This document shows, piece after piece, positions 59,629 to 64,000 of a DNA stretch of 64,000 nt. Positions within the stretch are counted from its first letter, which is position 1. The number at the start of each line of letters is the position of its first letter. Origin of the DNA: Streptomyces sp. yr375 (GTDB lineage Bacteria > Actinomycetota > Actinomycetes > Streptomycetales > Streptomycetaceae); contig NZ_FOFF01000007.1 in NCBI RefSeq assembly GCF_900110755.1, positions 62,001-126,000 of the forward strand. Direction: 5' to 3'. The translations under genes were made by a program, and so were the position numbers. The notes beneath the pieces are model-generated. The model was not told the DNA's origin and searched no databases. It worked only from the letters and a program-made list of their open reading frames with translations.

Positions 59629-60077
59629 TGGACGAGACGCGCTATCCGCTGCCGCGTGCCGTCATCTTCGACGACACCGCCGCGCTCGCGTTGGGTGCGG
59701 GCAACAGCATGGCCTCCCGGCTCGTCGTCGAGGCGGAGAAGGACCCGGCCCTGCGGGTCTACATTCCCGCGCTGAGCCTGGCCGCCGCCGAGCGTGAGCG
59801 GGCCGGAGTCGCCGAGCACGTGGGCGCGTTGCCGTCCGTCAACATCGAGGGGCTCGACTTCGCGGCGGCCTCCTCCGTCGGCAAGCGGCTGCGGACGGCC
59901 GGTGCGGCGGACGAGGAGCCGGGCGGCAAGGCCGAGGACGACTGGAGCGGTGCGCACGTGCTGCACCTCGCGCTGCCGACCGTCGAGTGGCCGCACGGCC
60001 GTCCCGTCCTGACCAGGACGCCGACGCGCTACCGGGGCACGGGTATCCGGACCATCCGCATCGTCGAACAGCGGTGA
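59628..60077 (+). CDS. Putative toxin partner (PIN-like, uncertain)
   Basis: This 149-residue protein starts with MDETRYPLPRAVIFDDTAAL and contains DPALRVYIPALSLAAAERER and VEWPHGRPVLTRTPTRYRGT. The early Asp pair (FDDTAAL) after a hydrophobic strand and a Glu further on (AAAERER) are reminiscent of PIN-domain acid residues, but the rest does not match well. Assignment as a toxin comes mainly from its position behind a small RHH protein with a one-base overlap. Confidence 0.55.
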   Translation: MDETRYPLPRAVIFDDTAALALGAGNSMASRLVVEAEKDPALRVYIPALSLAAAERERAGVAEHVGALPSVNIEGLDFAAASSVGKRLRTAGAADEEPGGKAEDDWSGAHVLHLALPTVEWPHGRPVLTRTPTRYRGTGIRTIRIVEQR

Positions 60078-60179
60078 GCGGTGCCGGGTAGGGCGGCCAC
60101 CGGGCGCGCCCTACCCGGCATTCCGGGCATATCATGACGTTGTCTGTCCACGTGCATCGACCAGAAGAAGGTGACTGCG

Positions 60180-60473
60180 ATGCGCATGATGCTGAAGGCG
60201 TCCATGGACACGGAGAAGGCCAACGAGGCTATTCGGAGTGGGACTCTTGGGAAGCTGATCGAGGAGTCCATGGCGCAGATCAAGCCCGAGTCGGCGTACT
60301 TCACCACCGATCACGGCAAGCGCACGGCCTACCTGTTCTTCGACATGGAGGACAGCTCGCAGATGCCGGTGCTCAGCGAGCCGTTCTTCCTCAACCTCGA
60401 CGCCGAGATCTCCTACACCCCCGTGATGAACATGGAGGACGTGCAGCGGGGTCTGGCGCAACTCGGGCGCTGA
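60180..60473 (+). CDS. Small conserved-looking hypothetical protein
   Basis: This is a 97-residue protein from ATG 60180 (AGAAGAAGG 9 bases upstream). It reads MRMMLKASMDTEKANEAIRS, GTLGKLIEESMAQIKPESAY, FTTDHGKRTAYLFFDMEDSS and NLDAEISYTPVMNMEDVQRG. The alternating strand/helix pattern suggests a ferredoxin-like (DUF3303- or YCII-like) alpha/beta fold. The function is unknown. It is convergent with the next gene on the reverse strand, with only 6 bp between their stops. Confidence 0.65.
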   Translation: MRMMLKASMDTEKANEAIRSGTLGKLIEESMAQIKPESAYFTTDHGKRTAYLFFDMEDSSQMPVLSEPFFLNLDAEISYTPVMNMEDVQRGLAQLGR

Positions 60474-60479
60474 CGGGCG

Positions 60480-61130
60480 TCAACTGAAGACGATCATCGA
60501 GCCCTGGGCCAGGCTGCGGGTCGCCGCCGCGTGCAGGCCGAGCCAGACGTGCCGTTCCCGGGCGAACGGGCTGGGATCGTAGGGTGCCGCGACGGCCGGT
60601 TCCTCCAACTCCGTGGGACCGGCGGGGGGTTGGGGAGCCGCCGGAGGATTGGCCGGATCGATGCCGATCGACGGGGCCACGAACTCCAGTTCCCGCAGCA
60701 GGGATTGGGCGGAGCCCAAGGGGCCGCCGCCCGCGAGGAGTTCGTCGTTGGAGAGCGGGGCGGGGAAGTCGACGGGGACGTACGCGCCCGCGTGGTCGTA
60801 GTGCCAGACCAGGTGGGACTGCTGGGCCGTCGCCTCGAACATCTCCAGGAGCTGCTCGTAGTCACCGCCCAGTTCGTCCACCGGCGTCACCGGCAACTGG
60901 CACACCTGGAGCAGGTAGGCGCGGCGCAGGAAGTGCAGGGCGTCGTAGTCGAAGCCGGCCACCGGGGCGACCTCGCCGGACAGGCCGGGCATGTACTGGT
61001 ACACCGGCACCGGCGGGAGCCCCGCCTCGGCGAGCACCTTGTTGTACTGGGCGAGTTCGTCGGCGAAGGGGTTGTCGGGGGTGTGGCACAACACGTCGAC
61101 GAGCGGCACGAGCCACAGGTCACAGGCCAA
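60480..61130 (-). CDS. Hypothetical protein
   Basis: This 216-residue protein starts at TTG 61130, chosen because a strong GAGGAG lies six bases before it. It reads ACDLWLVPLVDVLCHTPDNP, ELAQYNKVLAEAGLPPVPVY, DYDALHFLRRAYLLQVCQLP and VDFPAPLSNDELLAGGGPLG, with a Pro-rich linker (PANPPAAPQPPAGPTELE) and a short C-terminal helix. I recognise no family. The sequence is soluble, with no signal peptide. Confidence 0.65.
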   Translation of the reverse strand: MACDLWLVPLVDVLCHTPDNPFADELAQYNKVLAEAGLPPVPVYQYMPGLSGEVAPVAGFDYDALHFLRRAYLLQVCQLPVTPVDELGGDYEQLLEMFEATAQQSHLVWHYDHAGAYVPVDFPAPLSNDELLAGGGPLGSAQSLLRELEFVAPSIGIDPANPPAAPQPPAGPTELEEPAVAAPYDPSPFARERHVWLGLHAAATRSLAQGSMIVFS

Positions 61131-61219
61131 AGAGAGCTCCTCACTCAGCGCGTTGCACGATGTGTCGCGGGGCCGGCACGGCAGTGCCGGTCAGGGAAGG
61201 GTAGTCGCTGCCGCGCACG

Positions 61220-63694
61220 TCAGCTCCTGTCCTGCGGCCCCTGGTGCAGGTCCCATACCCACACTCCGGCCACCCGCCTACCCGGCCGGCCCACCAGTTT
61301 CTCCACCGTCTCACGCAGCCGCTCGACGCGCGGCTGCGGGGCGAGCACGAGCGCGCCCGCCCGCCAGTACGCGAGGTCCTCGCGGGTCGCGGCGCGGGCG
61401 CGGGCGTCGACCACCGGGACCACGCCCGTGTACCGCACGTCGCGCAGCAGACTCGCCGTGAAGCGCAGCGGGACGCCGTAGACGCCGGTGCGGTCGCCGT
61501 CGCCGTACGGCCCGTTGAAGTAGCCGCCGGGCATCCGGAAGCCGAGGCCGGTCGCCGTCTGCCAGTGCAGAGCCTGTGCGTCCTCGGGTTCGGCGAGCGG
61601 CACCGGGACGAGGGTCTCGCCGGGGCGGACGTACGCCTTCCAGGTGCCGTCGGTGAAGAAGGCGGGCACCTCGGTGCGCGGCTCGGACTTCAGCGGGGCC
61701 GGGAGGAGGGGGAGCAGGGCGACGGAGACGGCGAGCAGTCCGGCGTACTGCGTGCGGAGGCGGCGGGCGTGGGCCAGCCGGTCGACGGCCAGCGCGAGCA
61801 GCATGCCCAGCGCCGGGGCGCAGACCAGCGCGACCCGGCTCTCGATGACCGACTCGAAGAGCGGCAGATCGGCGAAGAGGGTCCAGGGGCCGGGGATCGT
61901 GGTGCCGGTGAGGGGGAGGGTGATGCGGGGGCCCAGCGAAAGCACCGCCGCAGCGGCTGCCGTGCAGGCCAGTGCCTTCACCGCGGGCCGCCGCCACAGG
62001 CCCACCGTGATGGCGAACGCCAGCAGGGCGAGCGGCCAGCCGTAGAAGGCGTTCTGTTCGGTGGGGTTGAGGGAGAGGGCGTCGGCGCGGCCCGCGTCGC
62101 CCGCGATCAGGGAGCGTTCGGCGAACGAGAGCAGCGCGCGCACGGAGTTGGCGACGCCGGGCGCGCTGCCGTGGTCGATGCCCGAGTAGCTCTGCGGGCC
62201 GGAGAACTGCCAGGCCAGCGGGTAGAGGACGAGCGGCAGGCAGACGGCGGCGGCGATCGCCAGACCGTTCAGCAGCGGGCGGAACGCGCGGCGCGCCACG
62301 TCGGGGCGTACGACGCCGTACACGACCGCGAACAGGAGCATGCCCAGCGCGGCCAGCAGCAGCGGCTCCTCGCCGAGGAAGAACTGGTACGCCGCCAGCA
62401 GGCCGAGGACGACCGCGTCCCGGGTGACGCGCGCGCCGGTCGTCAGCCGCAGGGCGCGCTCGACGATCAGCGGGATCACGAACAGGACGACGAAGTTCGG
62501 GTGGGCGTTGGCGTGGCTGATCATCGGCGGGGCGAACGCGGCCAGCGTGGCCCCGGCGAAGGCGGCGGGCCGCAGTCGGACGAGCCGGCGCACGATCAGC
62601 CGGTACCAGGCGGCGGCGGTGGCGGCCAGGCCCAGCGTCATCACCAGGCTGAGGGTGACGGCCGGGCCGAGGAGCAGGGTGAGCGGGGTGAGCGGGACGG
62701 ACAGGCCGAGCATCGTCGTGTTGGCCATCAGGTTCACGCCGTCGGGGAAGCCCTGAAGGTCGCTGAAGAGGGGATTGCGCAGGTGGGCGACGTTGTCGGC
62801 GGTCACCGCGAAGAACCACTCCCACTGGTTCTGGTCCTGGAGGGAGTCGGTGAGATAGCGGTGGGCGGGGTCGAACACGCGGCCCGAGTAGAGGGCCGTC
62901 GCCATCGCGACGAACAGGACGGCGGCCAGGACGTCAGCGGGGCGCAGCCGCAGCGCCGGGATCCGCAGCCGGGCCAGATCGCGCAGGAACCGGAGGTAGT
63001 CGGCGGGGCGGACCTTCGAGCCGGGCTGGTGCGACCAGTGCACGGGCACCTCGGCGACGGGCCAGCCGGCCCGCTGGAAGTAGCGCAGCACCTCGACGTC
63101 GATGGCCCAGCCGTTGAGCCGGGAGGCGGCGAAGGCGGCGCGGGCCTTGTCGCCGTCGAAGAGCTTGAAGCCGCACTGGGTGTCGCGGATCCCGCGCAGG
63201 GTGGTCCGGCGGATGAGCAAGTTGCCCGACTTGCCCAGGAGTTCGCGTATTCGGTGCTGCCGGTCGCCAAGTGTCGCACCGGGTACGGCCCGTGAGCCGA
63301 CCGCCGCCGCGCAGCCGTCGGTGAGCGCCTTCTCCAGCCGCCCCAACTCCTCGACGGGGGTGGCGAGATCGGCGTCCATGACGAGGATGTGACGGCCCCG
63401 GCTGGCGGCCACCCCGAGCCGCAGGGCGTGCCCCTTGCCCCGGTTGCCTGAGCCGCCGACGACGAGCTTCACGCGGGGGTCGCCGCGGACGGTGACGAGT
63501 TCGCGGGTGGCGTCGGTGGAACCGTCGTCGGCGACCAGGATCTCCCAACTGCCCCAGTGGCTCCCGGTCGAGTGGAGGTGGCGGGTGACGGCGTCCAGGG
63601 TCGCGCCGAGCCGGCGTTCCTCGTTGAACGCGGGGACGACGACGGAGAGTTCGAGCGGTGCGGTCGGGGTCGGGGCGGTGGGCCTCCCGCTCAT
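61220..63694 (-). CDS. Large GT2 glycosyltransferase fused to a multi-TM domain
   Basis: This ~824-residue protein starts at ATG 63694 (overlapping the previous stop as ATGA). Residues ~18-255 are a family 2 glycosyltransferase: LSVVVPAFNEERRLGATLDA, WEILVADDGSTDATRELV, HILVMDADLATPVEELGRL (DxD-like), RDTQCGFKLFDGDKARAAF. This resembles dolichyl-phosphate glucosyl/mannosyltransferases. Residues ~275-620 contain about ten transmembrane helices and ~190 residues of C-terminal soluble domain. It probably builds a lipid-linked sugar and uses it for glycosylation of an extracytoplasmic acceptor; the acceptor is unknown. Confidence 0.85.
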   Translation of the reverse strand: MSGRPTAPTPTAPLELSVVVPAFNEERRLGATLDAVTRHLHSTGSHWGSWEILVADDGSTDATRELVTVRGDPRVKLVVGGSGNRGKGHALRLGVAASRGRHILVMDADLATPVEELGRLEKALTDGCAAAVGSRAVPGATLGDRQHRIRELLGKSGNLLIRRTTLRGIRDTQCGFKLFDGDKARAAFAASRLNGWAIDVEVLRYFQRAGWPVAEVPVHWSHQPGSKVRPADYLRFLRDLARLRIPALRLRPADVLAAVLFVAMATALYSGRVFDPAHRYLTDSLQDQNQWEWFFAVTADNVAHLRNPLFSDLQGFPDGVNLMANTTMLGLSVPLTPLTLLLGPAVTLSLVMTLGLAATAAAWYRLIVRRLVRLRPAAFAGATLAAFAPPMISHANAHPNFVVLFVIPLIVERALRLTTGARVTRDAVVLGLLAAYQFFLGEEPLLLAALGMLLFAVVYGVVRPDVARRAFRPLLNGLAIAAAVCLPLVLYPLAWQFSGPQSYSGIDHGSAPGVANSVRALLSFAERSLIAGDAGRADALSLNPTEQNAFYGWPLALLAFAITVGLWRRPAVKALACTAAAAAVLSLGPRITLPLTGTTIPGPWTLFADLPLFESVIESRVALVCAPALGMLLALAVDRLAHARRLRTQYAGLLAVSVALLPLLPAPLKSEPRTEVPAFFTDGTWKAYVRPGETLVPVPLAEPEDAQALHWQTATGLGFRMPGGYFNGPYGDGDRTGVYGVPLRFTASLLRDVRYTGVVPVVDARARAATREDLAYWRAGALVLAPQPRVERLRETVEKLVGRPGRRVAGVWVWDLHQGPQDRS

Positions 63695-64000
63695 CCGGCC
63701 GCCTGCCGCTCGATCAGGGTGATGGAGGCGTCGTTGTAGGCGGCGAGGATCCGGCGGGCGGCGTCGGTGTCGTGGGCGTACAGGGCGTCGACGAGGTCCG
63801 GGTAGCCGGACCACAGATGGCCGCGCAGATCGGTCAGCCGCCGCAGGTGCTGCACCGTGCACACCCAGGACTGCAGGCGCAGCCGGTGCAGGAAGTCGGA
63901 GAGGTAGGGGTTGCCGTACAGCGCGCCCAGCTCGCGCCAGAAGCGCAGGTCGTAGCCGATGAGGACGGTCAGGTCACCGGCGGACGCGGCCCGCCGCGCC
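63691..64000 (-). CDS. GntR-family regulator, C-terminal FCD-like domain (cut by window edge)
   Basis: The visible ~102 residues read DLTVLIGYDLRFWRELGALY, GNPYLSDFLHRLRLQSWVCT, VQHLRRLTDLRGHLWSGYPD, LVDALYAHDTDAARRILAAY and NDASITLIERQAAG. The all-helical pattern with D-L-x-F-H/W and a final H/Y-x-x-l-x-x-A-l..D..A segment matches the FCD (FadR C-terminal) effector domain of GntR regulators. The DNA-binding half is outside the window. It is coupled to the glycosyltransferase gene by ATGA. Confidence 0.65.
   Translation of the reverse strand, partial: ARRAASAGDLTVLIGYDLRFWRELGALYGNPYLSDFLHRLRLQSWVCTVQHLRRLTDLRGHLWSGYPDLVDALYAHDTDAARRILAAYNDASITLIERQAAG

Overview
The window is high-GC DNA (roughly 70% by eye) from a Streptomyces-type actinomycete. 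The evidence is frequent GTG/TTG starts, strong G/C third-position bias, many 4-bp ATGA/GTGA stop-start overlaps, and Streptomyces-typical families: a conservon, whiJ-like XRE/DUF397/ATPase sets, and HspR-type control of clpB. The order clpB, YbjN protein, aminotransferase, DUF2617, spermidine-synthase-like, pyrE, fba, kynurenine genes, purA resembles, from memory, the Streptomyces chromosomal core. I found no rRNA, tRNA, CRISPR array or intact IS element.

Layout. 1-1.9 kb: two tandem LuxR-type regulators (one cut by the window edge) divergent from a secreted peptide gene with five DSTW repeats, coupled to a degenerate Rieske-like protein. 2-5.9 kb: F420/FMN split-barrel protein, clpB behind a HAIR-like operator, YbjN protein. 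6.1-13.0 kb: an accessory island with a broken XRE/NB-ARC regulator, an XRE-TPR regulator, an RsbW-like ATPase, a radical SAM/SPASM enzyme coupled to a 57-residue candidate RiPP precursor, a phosphotransferase-like protein, regulator remnants, an aminotransferase fragment and a broken toxin-antitoxin pair. 13.1-28.9 kb: core metabolism, including a tryptophan-to-anthranilate set, followed by a two-component system.

29-36.7 kb: second accessory block with a secreted lectin, a Nudix/SAH-hydrolase-like/resolvase-like cluster divergent from an XRE-TPR/YdcF/WbqC operon, and an XRE-DUF5753/DUF397/ATPase set. 36.7-49.2 kb: secreted 5'-nucleotidase, Uma2 nuclease, purA, a lipid-kinase-like protein, ethanolamine ammonia-lyase with permease, and a MarR-controlled ABC exporter. 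49.2-55.1 kb: a P450 divergent from a cvnABCD conservon. 55.1-64 kb: GNAT, damaged small genes, DUF6879 and XRE genes, a frameshifted winged-helix gene, a toxin-antitoxin-like pair, hypotheticals, a large GT2/membrane glycosyltransferase and a partial GntR regulator.

The strongest candidates for undescribed biology are the radical SAM/precursor pair (8.9-11.1 kb), the DSTW repeat peptide beside paired LuxR regulators (1-1.9 kb), and the SAHH-like/Nudix/YdcF/WbqC cluster (29.6-34.6 kb). Novelty could not be tested because no database search was possible.
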